Positions 1-5,897 of a stretch of DNA of 10,257 nt are shown here, in pieces (positions within the stretch are counted from its first letter, which is position 1; the number at the start of each line of letters is the position of its first letter). The stretch spans positions 1 through 10,257 of the forward strand of contig CAMHBH010000073.1 of assembly GCA_946183175.1 (NCBI GenBank), given 5' to 3'. This DNA comes from an uncultured Oscillibacter sp. (GTDB lineage Bacteria > Bacillota > Clostridia > Oscillospirales > Oscillospiraceae). The notes under the pieces were generated by a model. The model did not search any database. It saw nothing but the letters and a program-made list of their open reading frames with translations, and had not been told where the DNA came from. The translations under genes and the position numbers were made by a program.

Positions 1-109
1 CAAAGAAGGTGTCGAAAAAGAGCAGAATGGCGGCGACGGTTCCGAAGACGGCGAGGCCGACTTTGATATAGGCGGAGTTATCCCTGTTGTTGGAGCTGTT
101 CTGCGGCAC
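1..109 (-). CDS. N-terminus of a small membrane protein, possibly an AI-2E-family transporter (cut by window edge)
   Basis: Only the first 36 codons are in the window. The start chosen is a GTG at 107-109, preceded by an AAGGG ribosome site about 7 bases upstream; no in-frame ATG exists between it and the promoter at 156-184. The peptide begins with a polar, Asn/Ser-rich stretch (MPQNSSNNRDNSAYIK) followed by a hydrophobic segment from about residue 17 (VGLAVFGTVAAILLFF), so it is a membrane protein with a short cytoplasmic head. This pattern resembles the N-terminus of AI-2E/PerM-type transporters of Firmicutes, but a single membrane segment is too little to assign a family. It is divergent from the lipid kinase gene. 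Confidence 0.6.
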   Translation of the reverse strand, partial: MPQNSSNNRDNSAYIKVGLAVFGTVAAILLFFDTFF

Positions 110-155
110 GTTGAATCCCTTCTTCCGCGAGATTTGCGCCGGGGCGCTTACGCGG

Positions 156-184
156 ATTATACACTTTCTTCCATGGAATTGCAA
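156..184 (-). promoter_or_regulatory. Promoter of the membrane protein gene
   Basis: On the minus strand, -35 TTGCAA (179-184) is followed after exactly 17 bp by a perfect -10 TATAAT (156-161). Transcription would begin near 149, giving a leader of about 40 bases to the GTG start at 109. The -35 box is its own reverse complement and also serves the opposite promoter. Confidence 0.7.
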
Positions 185-207
185 TCCCGTTTTTCCTGTG
201 CTATACT
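179..207 (+). promoter_or_regulatory. Promoter of the lipid kinase gene
   Basis: On the plus strand, -35 TTGCAA (179-184), a 17-bp spacer and -10 TATACT (202-207). Transcription would begin near 214. An AGGAG ribosome site at 229-233 lies 7 bases before the ATG at 241. The -35 hexamer is physically the same one used by the divergent promoter. Confidence 0.65.
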
Positions 208-240
208 TGCGGAAAGTCCAAAGGGAACAGGAGACGGATT

Positions 241-1134
241 ATGGACGCGCAGGAAAAGAAACTGTTGATGATAGTCAACCCCCGTGCGGGGCGGAACAAG
301 TCGCGGGGGCCGCTCTACGACGCCGCCGCGATATTCTCCGGCAACGGCTACCTGGTCAAAATTCACAACACGGTCGCCCCGGGCGACGCCCGCGACTGCG
401 CCCGCCGCGAGGGCGGACATTACGACGCCGTAGTAGCCGTGGGCGGCGACGGGACGCTCAACGAAGTCGTCACGGGCCTGATGAAACTCGACAACCCGCC
501 CGCGCTGGGCTATCTCCCGCAGGGGAGCACGAACGATTTCGCGGCGAGTTTACGCCTGTCGCAAGACCCCGCCGAGGCGGCCATGACGGTCGCGCAAAGT
601 CCGGGGCGGCGGCTCGATATCGGACAGTGGAACCGCCGCTACTTTGTCTATGTGGCCTCGTTCGGCGCGTTCACGCGGAGTTCGTATTCCGCGCCGCAGA
701 ACGTCAAGAATGCCCTCGGACATTTCGCCTATCTGCTCGAAGGCGTCAAGGACCTGGACAGCCTCAGGCCGTACCCCATCCGGCTGACCGCCGACGGCGA
801 AAGCCTCGACGGCGAATACCTGTTCGGCGCGGTGTGCAATACGCTGTCTATCGGCGGAATCGTGAAGCTGACGCCCGAACAGGTCGCGCTCGACGACGGA
901 GAGTTTGAATTGCTCCTCGTGCCGAACCCGCGCACCCCCGCCGACTTGCAGGATTTAATGGTGTCGTTCATGAATCAGGACTACGCCGGGAAGGGGCTCG
1001 TATTCCGCCACGCCTCGTCGATTCACGTCGAAAGCGACGAGGTTCTGCCGTGGTCGCTCGACGGCGAGTACGCGCCCGGCGTCCCGTCGGTCGACATCAC
1101 CAACAGGCCCCGGGCGCTGTCCATGCTGTTATAA
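241..1134 (+). CDS. Diacylglycerol kinase family lipid kinase (YegS/DgkB/BmrU type)
   Basis: This is a 297-residue member of the soluble lipid kinase family that phosphorylates diacylglycerol or a related lipid with ATP at the inner membrane face; in Gram-positives, DgkB recycles diacylglycerol released during lipoteichoic acid synthesis. Visible signatures are the N-terminal NPRAG (residues 13-17), the glycine-rich nucleotide loop GGDGTLNEVV (68-77), GSTNDF (95-100), and a C-terminal DGE (274-276) where the family has its catalytic/metal-site acidic residues. Length is normal (about 290-310). The ATG is supported by AGGAG 7 bases upstream and by the promoter at 179-207. It is probably monocistronic and converges on mnmA with a 38-bp gap. 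The exact lipid substrate cannot be read from the sequence, so no symbol is given. Confidence 0.93.
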   Translation: MDAQEKKLLMIVNPRAGRNKSRGPLYDAAAIFSGNGYLVKIHNTVAPGDARDCARREGGHYDAVVAVGGDGTLNEVVTGLMKLDNPPALGYLPQGSTNDFAASLRLSQDPAEAAMTVAQSPGRRLDIGQWNRRYFVYVASFGAFTRSSYSAPQNVKNALGHFAYLLEGVKDLDSLRPYPIRLTADGESLDGEYLFGAVCNTLSIGGIVKLTPEQVALDDGEFELLLVPNPRTPADLQDLMVSFMNQDYAGKGLVFRHASSIHVESDEVLPWSLDGEYAPGVPSVDITNRPRALSMLL

Positions 1135-1138
1135 CGGG

Positions 1139-1173
1139 ACGCCCCCTTGTCGGTGTAAAGCCTTCCGGGGCGT
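1139..1173. terminator. Weak hairpin between convergent genes
   Basis: ACGCCCC (1139-1145) pairs perfectly with GGGGCGT (1167-1173) across a 21-base loop, in the short gap between the convergent lipid kinase and mnmA stop codons. It could act from both sides, but neither strand has a U tract, so its role as a terminator is uncertain. Confidence 0.3.
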
Positions 1174-2207
1174 TACAATACGGCGGTAATCGTGCCGCCG
1201 CCTAGGACGGTATCGCCCCTGTAAAGTACGACGGCCTGTCCGGTGGTAATCGCCCGTTGCGGCGCGTCGAAGCGTATTTTCACCGTACCGTCCGGGGAAG
1301 GCTCCACGTCGGCGGGGGCCTCCGCGTGGCGGTAGCGCACTTTCGCCAGGGCGCGGAACGGCGTCTCCGGCGGCGCGATACCGCCCCATGTCCAGCCGTC
1401 CGACACCAGCTCCCGCCGGAATAAGGCCTCGTTCGGGCCTAATGTCACCGTGTTGTCCGACATCGATTTCCCGCACACGTACAGCGGCTCCGGCGCGCTG
1501 ACGCCCAGCCCTTTTCGCTGTCCGAGCGTGTAGCGGATAGCCCCACGGTGTACGCCCAGCACGCGCCCCGCCCGGTCGAGTATCTCCCCGGGCGGGTAAC
1601 TTTTACCCGTGTAGCGTTCCAGGAACCCGGGGTAGTCGCCGTCCGGAATGAAACAAATGTCCTGACTGTCCCGCTTGCGCGCGTTCGCGAACCCCTGTTC
1701 TTCGGCGATTCCGCGCGCCTCCGCCTTCGTCAGACGCCCCAGCGGGAAGAGCGTCCGCGCGAGCTGTGCCTGCGTCAGCGACGCCAGTACATAGCTCTGG
1801 TCGCGCGCGGCCTCCAGCCCCTTGCGTACCGCCCAGCGCGACGCGGACGGCGTCCAGCAAATCCGGGCGTAGTGCCCCGTGGCGAGGTAGTCGGCGTCGA
1901 CGAGGCGCGCCAGCGCCCCGAATTTCACCCGGCGGTTGCAGATGACGCACGGATTGGGCGTATCGCCGCGCGCGTAGGCCTCCGCGAACGGCGTCATGAC
2001 TTCTTTCTCGAACTCCGCGCGCAAGTCCAGCACGGCATGCGGAATCCCGAGACGCCGCGCCACGTCGGCGGCGTCTTGTATGTCGCCGGCGGCGTCGTGC
2101 AGGCGCATGGTCACGCCGACGCAATCCCAGCCCTGGCGGAGTAACAGCCACGCCGCGACGCTCGAATCGACCCCGCCGCTCATGGCTACCGCGACTTTTC
2201 GTCCCAT
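1173..2207 (-). CDS. mnmA: tRNA 2-thiouridine(34) synthase MnmA
   Basis: This 344-residue enzyme installs the 2-thio group on wobble uridine 34 of tRNA-Lys, -Glu and -Gln, using ATP to activate the base and sulfur relayed from a cysteine desulfurase. It shows the PP-loop SGGVDS (residues 10-15), NPCVICN with the first catalytic cysteine at 87, DYLATGHYA (106-114), DQSYVL (136-141), and SQDICFIPDGDY with the second catalytic cysteine at 185, followed by TLGQRKGLG. Both cysteines needed for the persulfide mechanism are present. Length is slightly below the usual 350-370. The ATG has an AAGGGGGTG ribosome site just upstream and its own near-consensus promoter. No cysteine desulfurase gene lies beside it here. 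Confidence 0.96.
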   Translation of the reverse strand: MGRKVAVAMSGGVDSSVAAWLLLRQGWDCVGVTMRLHDAAGDIQDAADVARRLGIPHAVLDLRAEFEKEVMTPFAEAYARGDTPNPCVICNRRVKFGALARLVDADYLATGHYARICWTPSASRWAVRKGLEAARDQSYVLASLTQAQLARTLFPLGRLTKAEARGIAEEQGFANARKRDSQDICFIPDGDYPGFLERYTGKSYPPGEILDRAGRVLGVHRGAIRYTLGQRKGLGVSAPEPLYVCGKSMSDNTVTLGPNEALFRRELVSDGWTWGGIAPPETPFRALAKVRYRHAEAPADVEPSPDGTVKIRFDAPQRAITTGQAVVLYRGDTVLGGGTITAVL

Positions 2208-2230
2208 GTCGCCACCCCCTTTGACAGCAA

Positions 2231-2259
2231 ACTATAGCATTCCGTCCGGGGCCTGTCAA
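2231..2259 (-). promoter_or_regulatory. mnmA promoter
   Basis: On the minus strand, a perfect -35 TTGACA (2254-2259), a 17-bp spacer and -10 TATAGT (2231-2236). Transcription would start about 17 bases before the mnmA ATG at 2207, so the leader is very short and leaves no room for a riboswitch. Confidence 0.8.
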
Positions 2260-2279
2260 GCGCTTACAAAGGCGCGTTT

Positions 2280-2307
2280 GCCTCTCCGCCCGCACGCCGG
2301 GAGAGGC
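2280..2307. terminator. Hairpin downstream of the lyxose isomerase gene
   Basis: GCCTCTCC (2280-2287) pairs with GGAGAGGC (2300-2307), an 8-bp perfect stem, 13 bases past the isomerase stop codon. In the minus direction it is not followed by a U tract; in the plus direction a T5 run follows a few bases later (about 2317-2321). Its position suggests a terminator or a 3'-end processing/stability hairpin. Confidence 0.4.
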
Positions 2308-2320
2308 TGAAAACTGTTTT

Positions 2321-3007
2321 TCACGGGGCCGGCGGGTACTCCCCGCACAGAAGGCGGTAGGGCGGCTCGTCCTCCTCAATCGTGGGGAAGCGTCCGACGG
2401 GCGGGTTGAAACGGTTGTCGGCATTGTCGTCGTTGCACTGGCTCACTTCGCCGAGCAGTACGGCCCCCGTGCCCGGTTCGACCGTGAAGTCGTGGTAGAG
2501 ACGCTGGTAGATGTGGATACTTTCCCCGGGCGTCAGGCGCACTTGCGACCCCGCCGGGACTGTGTACGCGCGCCCGTCGGTGTGTACGGTCACGTCCGAC
2601 TGGTAGTCGATGGCCTCGTCGGGGAGGGAGTTGTAGACGCGAATCAGCACGTTCCCGCCGCCGCGGTTGATGATGTCCTCCGTCTTGTACCAGTGGAAGT
2701 GGTTCGGCGAATACTGCCCCTCTTTCAAGTACAGGAGCTTTTCGGCGTAGACCTTCGGGTACTTGTCCGGCATGGCGCGGTTGCCGTTGCGGATGGTAAT
2801 CAGCGAGAAGCCCACCTCGTCGAATTTGCCGAGGCCGTAGTCGGTGATGTCCCAGCCGAGCATACATTCCCGCACTTCGTCATAGTCGTGCCCGACGGTC
2901 TTCCACTGTTCGGGCGTGAAGTGGCAGAACGGCGGGAGGGATATCCGGTAGTCCCGAATCATGCGCTCCATCTCCCGGAGGGCGGCGTTAATCTGACTGC
3001 GTTTCAT
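2321..3007 (-). CDS. D-lyxose ketol-isomerase-like cupin (228 residues)
   Basis: The protein matches the D-lyxose isomerase family (formerly DUF1498), metal-dependent cupins that interconvert D-lyxose with D-xylulose and D-mannose with D-fructose. The start is taken at the ATG 3005-3007 (MKRSQINAAL), because this gives 228 residues, close to the family's usual 225-230, and lies downstream of the promoter at 3058-3086; the upstream in-frame extension would lie before the transcription start. Visible features are a helical N-terminus, PNHFHWYKTEDI with probable metal ligands H103, H105 and E110, and GESIHIYQRLYHDF in the second cupin motif (H165, H172). The ribosome site is weak (GGGG about 9-12 bases upstream). 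No sugar kinase or transporter is adjacent, so the physiological sugar is unknown; it appears to be a single-gene unit. Confidence 0.85.
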   Translation of the reverse strand: MKRSQINAALREMERMIRDYRISLPPFCHFTPEQWKTVGHDYDEVRECMLGWDITDYGLGKFDEVGFSLITIRNGNRAMPDKYPKVYAEKLLYLKEGQYSPNHFHWYKTEDIINRGGGNVLIRVYNSLPDEAIDYQSDVTVHTDGRAYTVPAGSQVRLTPGESIHIYQRLYHDFTVEPGTGAVLLGEVSQCNDDNADNRFNPPVGRFPTIEEDEPPYRLLCGEYPPAP

Positions 3008-3057
3008 AGTAGAGGCCCCGCTTTCCTGTTGAACTGTGCGGCGCTGGCCGCGCTTCC

Positions 3058-3086
3058 AGTATAACAAGTTTCCGCGACGAAAGCAA
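3058..3086 (-). promoter_or_regulatory. Promoter of the lyxose isomerase gene
   Basis: On the minus strand, -35 TTGCTT (3081-3086), a 17-bp spacer and -10 TATACT (3058-3063). The start would be near 3051, giving a leader of about 44 bases to the ATG at 3007. This placement is the main reason for rejecting longer versions of the protein. Confidence 0.55.
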
Positions 3087-3144
3087 GGCGTACGCGTAAA
3101 GGAATCGTCGGCAAAGGCGCGCGTGCCCGCCGGGGCGGCGAAAC

Positions 3145-3175
3145 GGGAAAGGCCTCCCCGGTCGACGGGGAGGCC
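3145..3175 (-). terminator. Terminator of pta
   Basis: Reading the minus strand, GGCCTCCCC (3167-3175) and GGGGAGGCC (3151-3159) form a perfect 9-bp GC-rich stem with a 7-base loop, starting about 13 bases after the pta stop. It is followed by a short interrupted T run (TTTCCCGTTT). It is a good stem with a poor U tract. Confidence 0.65.
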
Positions 3176-3188
3176 GCAAAACAGGGAA

Positions 3189-4169
3189 TCAATCCTCGGC
3201 AAGTCCGGCGGTGATGAGGGCCATGGAGTACACTTCCTGGCCGTTACAGCCGCGGCTGAGGTCGTTAATCGGCGCGTTGAGGCCTTGCAGAATCGGGCCG
3301 TAGGCGTCGAAGCCGCCCAGACGCTGGGCGATTTTGTAGCCGATGTTTCCGGCGTTGATGTCCGGGAAAATGAAGGTGTTGGCGTGTCCGGCGACGGGGG
3401 AGCCCTGGCACTTTGTTTTCGCCACGCGCGGGGAGACCGCCGCGTCGAACTGTAATTCGCCGTCCATGGGAATTTCGGGGGCCTTGGCCTTGGCCATTTC
3501 GCAGGCGTGGCGCATTTTGTCCACGTCCTCGCCGGAGCCGGAACCCAGCGTGGAGTAGCTCAGGAACGCCACGCGCGGGTCGACGCCGAAGATTTTCGCC
3601 GTCTTGGCGGTCTGGATGGCGATGTCGGCGAGGTCTTCTTCCGAGGGCTTAATCTGGATGGCGCAGTCGGCCATGGCGAGCACGTCGCGTTCGCCGGAGA
3701 CGGCGTTCCGCACCAGGATGAAGCACGACGACACCAGACGGTTGCCGGGTTTGGTCTTGACGAGCTGGAGCGCGGGCCGGACGGTGTCGGCGGTGGAGTA
3801 CGTCGCGCCGCCGAGGAGCGCGTCGGCGCAGCCCATCTTGACTAACATCGTGCCGAAGTAGTTGGCGTGGGTCAGGTGCTGGCGGCACTCCTCCTCGCTC
3901 ATCTTGCCCTTGCGGAGGTCGTACATCATCTTGACCATTTCTTCCATATGGTCGTAGTTGAGCGGGTCGCGGATGTCACAGCCCCGGATGTTGAAGCCGG
4001 CCTCCTCGGCGGCGGCGTAGATTTCCTCCGGATTGCCCACGAGCACGGGCGTCAGGAAGGTTCCGGAGAGCAGGCGCGCCGTAGCTTCCAGAATCCGGGG
4101 GTCGGTGCCCTCCGTGAACACGATGCGCCGGGGGTGGGCTTTCAGCTTCTTGATAAGAAATTCAAACAT
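3189..4169 (-). CDS. pta: Phosphate acetyltransferase
   Basis: This 326-residue enzyme interconverts acetyl-CoA and acetyl phosphate, the step before acetate kinase in fermentative ATP formation and in acetate activation. It is the short, single-domain form typical of Firmicutes (about 325-335 residues), without the N-terminal regulatory domain of enterobacterial Pta. Family landmarks include the N-terminal RIVFTEGTDPRILEA, DALLGGATYSTADTVRPALQ, FLSYSTLGSGSGEDVDKM, GELQFDAAVSP, NTFIFPDINAGNIGYKIAQRLGG and the C-terminal GPILQGLNAPINDLSRGC, which carry the CoA- and phosphate-site residues. The start is fixed by an AGGAGG site (4178-4183) 8 bases before the ATG. The usual partner ackA is not next to it on either side; the gene upstream is a decayed one and the gene downstream is the lyxose isomerase with its own promoter. 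Confidence 0.96.
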   Translation of the reverse strand: MFEFLIKKLKAHPRRIVFTEGTDPRILEATARLLSGTFLTPVLVGNPEEIYAAAEEAGFNIRGCDIRDPLNYDHMEEMVKMMYDLRKGKMSEEECRQHLTHANYFGTMLVKMGCADALLGGATYSTADTVRPALQLVKTKPGNRLVSSCFILVRNAVSGERDVLAMADCAIQIKPSEEDLADIAIQTAKTAKIFGVDPRVAFLSYSTLGSGSGEDVDKMRHACEMAKAKAPEIPMDGELQFDAAVSPRVAKTKCQGSPVAGHANTFIFPDINAGNIGYKIAQRLGGFDAYGPILQGLNAPINDLSRGCNGQEVYSMALITAGLAED

Positions 4170-4188
4170 GCGGGGTCCCTCCTGCGTA

Positions 4189-4201
4189 AGTAGTAACTAC
4201 T
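4189..4201. promoter_or_regulatory. Operator-like dyad at the pta transcription start
   Basis: AGTAGTAACTACT is a perfect 6-bp inverted repeat around a single central base. It starts right after the -10 box, so it covers the expected transcription start of pta and ends before the ribosome site at 4178-4183. The position fits a repressor operator or a short leader hairpin. No regulator is known from the sequence. Confidence 0.35.
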
Positions 4202-4229
4202 ATTATACACAACAAATCTGTCCGGTCAA
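4202..4229 (-). promoter_or_regulatory. pta promoter
   Basis: On the minus strand, -35 TTGACC (4224-4229), a 16-bp spacer and a perfect -10 TATAAT (4202-4207). The leader to the ATG is about 25-30 bases and contains the dyad at 4189-4201 and an AGGAGG site. Confidence 0.75.
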
Positions 4230-4372
4230 GCCGGATTTCACATTTTTCACAGAATCGGGTATGCGGAGCGGGCGCGTTTTGTCGGGATTGTGCGCGACCT
4301 GTGACGAAAGGCCGCCCGGGCTGGAATGAAAATCACGGAACGGCGGTTCCGCAACGTCAAACCGGGGAGGCC

Positions 4373-4553
4373 GTCACGACGGCGCAGGTAGGCTACACCG
4401 TAAGGGTCAAGGCCCATACCGTGCAAGGGCCCGGGTTCCGACCGCGACAAAGTCGGGCACCTCAACAACGGCGACAAGGTGAAAATCGTCGAGGAAGTCG
4501 ACGGCTGGGGCAGGGTGGAGAACGGCAATTGAATTAGCCTGAAGTATGCCGAG
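4373..4553 (+). pseudogene. Decayed SH3b (bacterial SH3) domain gene remnant
   Basis: No intact reading frame exists, but two frames join into one SH3b-like domain. The first, from 4373, reads VTTAQVGYTVRVKAHTV to 4423. After one extra base (4424, or loss of two) a second frame from 4425 reads KGPGSDRDKVGHLNNGDKV, then KIVEEVDGWGRVENGN. A TGA at 4530-4532 sits where the family has tryptophan, and the domain resumes as ISLKYAE. GPGSD, LNNGDKV and GWGRVENGN-ISLKY are typical of extracellular SH3b domains that bind peptidoglycan in amidases and other wall proteins. The N-terminal part and any start codon or signal peptide are gone; traces may reach back to about 4326. It runs tail to tail into the phosphopantetheinyl transferase gene. 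The domain identity is well supported by motifs; the parent protein is unknown. Confidence 0.7.
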
Positions 4554-4562
4554 AGGGCGTAC

Positions 4563-5141
4563 TTAGACGGTATAGAGGCGCGTTTCGCCGGGGGCGTGGC
4601 CGGGGGAACAGGCGACCCCGGCGTAGTACCCGGGCCACACGTCCGGCGCGGAGTAGCCCGTATCCGACAGCGGCGCGCCGCCGCCGTGCAGGGCCCCGAT
4701 AACGCCCGCGCCGTCGCGTTTGCCGACGGCCTCCAGCGCCACCCAGTAGCGGAAAAAGGCGTCGGGACTGCCGGTACCCGCGACGCGTTCCATCAGACGG
4801 GGCCGGACGGGCCGCCCGCGCTCGATATCGACGCCAATCGGGGCCGGGGATACCCCCGCCATCACCGCGCCGTCCGTGTGGCTCAGGCTGAAGCATACGC
4901 CCGGGAAGTCGGGGAAGTACGGCTTGCCCCTGTCGGACAGCGCCACGGGGGGCAATTCCCGCCAGTCCAGCACGGCGTAGAGCGCCGCGCACAGCAGGCC
5001 GTAGGCGCAGAGAATCTCGTCGCGCGCTGCCCCGCGCCGGAAGCGCGCCTGTCGCTCCGGCGGCAGACAGGAAAAGAGTAACATTTGCTCGTCGGCGGAC
5101 AGTGCCCGTGTCAGCCGCGCGGCGAATAGCGCGGTTCGCAT
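4563..5141 (-). CDS. Sfp-type 4'-phosphopantetheinyl transferase
   Basis: This 192-residue protein should transfer the phosphopantetheine arm of CoA to a serine of acyl- or peptidyl-carrier proteins. It shows GKPYFP (72-77), FSLSHTDG (84-91), IGVDIE (102-107) with metal-binding D105 and E107, and WVALEAVGK (133-141) with E137 and K141. The canonical motif is WxxKExxxK; here the first Lys is replaced by Leu136, which is unusual. It is also shorter than Sfp (about 224 residues), mainly at the C-terminus. The ATG follows a GGGGGAG ribosome site. No carrier protein, polyketide or peptide synthetase gene is nearby, so its substrate is unknown; fatty-acid ACP is possible. A weak -10 (TACAAT, 5165-5170) lies upstream, without a convincing -35. 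Confidence 0.85.
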   Translation of the reverse strand: MRTALFAARLTRALSADEQMLLFSCLPPERQARFRRGAARDEILCAYGLLCAALYAVLDWRELPPVALSDRGKPYFPDFPGVCFSLSHTDGAVMAGVSPAPIGVDIERGRPVRPRLMERVAGTGSPDAFFRYWVALEAVGKRDGAGVIGALHGGGAPLSDTGYSAPDVWPGYYAGVACSPGHAPGETRLYTV

Positions 5142-5201
5142 ACGCGCTCCCCCCTTCCGCGCATATTGTACGGCATTCCTAAAGCGGCTTTGCGGGCCGA
5201 T

Positions 5202-5789
5202 TCACCGCACGGGGAGGCGGAACAGCCCGTGGCGGTTACAGTAGCAGAGCAGACAGCGCGTCCCGGCGATTTTGAAGCGGGCCTCCGCGCCGCCCTCCGG
5301 GTAGAGCTTGCGTACTTCCCAGCCGTCGTCGCGGACGGCGGCCAGGAACGAGATATAGTGCGTCTTGGTCATGTCGTGGGAGAGCGCGACGTAGTATTCG
5401 TCCTCCGACACCTCCACGCGCGCGCGGTGCGCGGCGTCGGCGGGTTCGGGTTCGAGGGCCGGGAGCACGATTCCGCAACAGCTCACGACCGCCTCCCCGG
5501 CGCTTTGCACGATGTTCCCGCACAGCGGGCAGACGTACACCCGCGCGCGCGACATCCGGAACGCCCGGTTCGTATTCGTCACGTCGTCGCCGGCGAGCAG
5601 TTCTATGACCGACACCCCCAGCGCCGCTGCCAGCGGTTCCAAAAGGGCAATGTCCGGGTAGCCGCGCCCGGTCTCCCACTTCGACACCGCCTTGTCGCTG
5701 ACGCTGATTCTTTCGCCTAATTGCCGCTGTGTCAGATTCCGGGCCTCGCGGAGACGCTTTATCATGCCCCCGGTTACGTATTGATTCAT
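5202..5789 (-). CDS. XRE-type HTH fused to desulfoferrodoxin (Dx plus superoxide reductase) domains
   Basis: The 195-residue protein begins with a Cro/CI helix-turn-helix (residues 8-64: LREARNLTQRQLGERISVSD, then KAVSKWETGRGYPD). After a short linker comes VYVCPLCGNIV...VVSCCG, the C-x2-C...CC pattern of the desulforedoxin iron site (C87, C90, C104, C105). The last third matches the superoxide reductase fold: SHDMTKTHYISFL, KLYPEGGAEARF, then CNRHGLF. Candidate ligands of the Fe(His)4Cys centre are H121 (least certain), H138, H144, C184 and H187. The likely role is an oxygen/superoxide-responsive transcription factor, or a reductase that also binds DNA. HTH-Dx-SOR fusions are a known architecture, but I know of no settled function. 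The ATG has an AAGGGGGGA site upstream. It lies alone between lysA and the transferase gene. Confidence 0.88.
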   Translation of the reverse strand: MNQYVTGGMIKRLREARNLTQRQLGERISVSDKAVSKWETGRGYPDIALLEPLAAALGVSVIELLAGDDVTNTNRAFRMSRARVYVCPLCGNIVQSAGEAVVSCCGIVLPALEPEPADAAHRARVEVSEDEYYVALSHDMTKTHYISFLAAVRDDGWEVRKLYPEGGAEARFKIAGTRCLLCYCNRHGLFRLPVR

Positions 5790-5806
5790 ACGGAATCCCC
5801 CCTTGC

Positions 5807-5840
5807 GCCACCACGATACTACGACCGTACGGAAAACGCA
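5807..5840 (-). promoter_or_regulatory. Possible promoter of the HTH-desulfoferrodoxin gene
   Basis: On the minus strand, TTGCGT, a 17-bp spacer and TATCGT can be read between about 5840 and 5807, upstream of the AAGGGGGGA ribosome site. Both boxes match the consensus only partly. The spacer contains the palindrome CCGTACGG of the 15-bp repeat at 5821-5835, where a bound regulator would block RNA polymerase. Confidence 0.3.
5821..5835. repeat. 15-bp direct repeat, copy 1 (in the HTH gene's promoter region)
   Basis: ACGACCGTACGGAAA is identical to 5905-5919. It contains the 8-bp palindrome CCGTACGG and lies about 32 bases upstream of the HTH-desulfoferrodoxin start codon, a natural place for an autoregulatory operator. 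Confidence 0.6.
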
Positions 5841-5862
5841 ACCTGCGCTTCGTAGAGTGCGA

Positions 5863-5892
5863 AAGTCTCCTCTGCCGTGACAGGGGAGACTT
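5863..5892 (-). terminator. Terminator hairpin of lysA
   Basis: AAGTCTCC-T-CTG (5863-5874) pairs with CAG-G-GGAGACTT (5881-5892): 12 consecutive pairs as read on the plus strand, with one T opposite G, and a 6-base loop. It starts 5 bases after the lysA stop at 5898-5900. No long U tract follows on the minus strand (only TTTCG), so termination may be imperfect. Confidence 0.6.
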
Positions 5893-5897
5893 GCCTG

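Noticed and set aside
87..908. Long plus-strand frame overlapping the lipid kinase
   Set aside because: It is in another frame of a gene with clear kinase motifs; the translation is Arg/Pro-rich low-complexity, typical of GC-rich shadow frames.
2208..2230. Riboswitch or leader RNA before mnmA
   Set aside because: The promoter places the transcription start about 17 bases from the start codon, leaving no space.
3008..3202. Longer lyxose isomerase starting upstream of 3007
   Set aside because: The extra residues are low-complexity, extend beyond the family's usual length, and lie upstream of the likely promoter and across the pta terminator.
4530..4532. TGA read as tryptophan (code change) in the SH3b remnant
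   Set aside because: The same frame also needs a frameshift at 4424, and TGA is used as a normal stop by the lyxose isomerase gene; decay is simpler.
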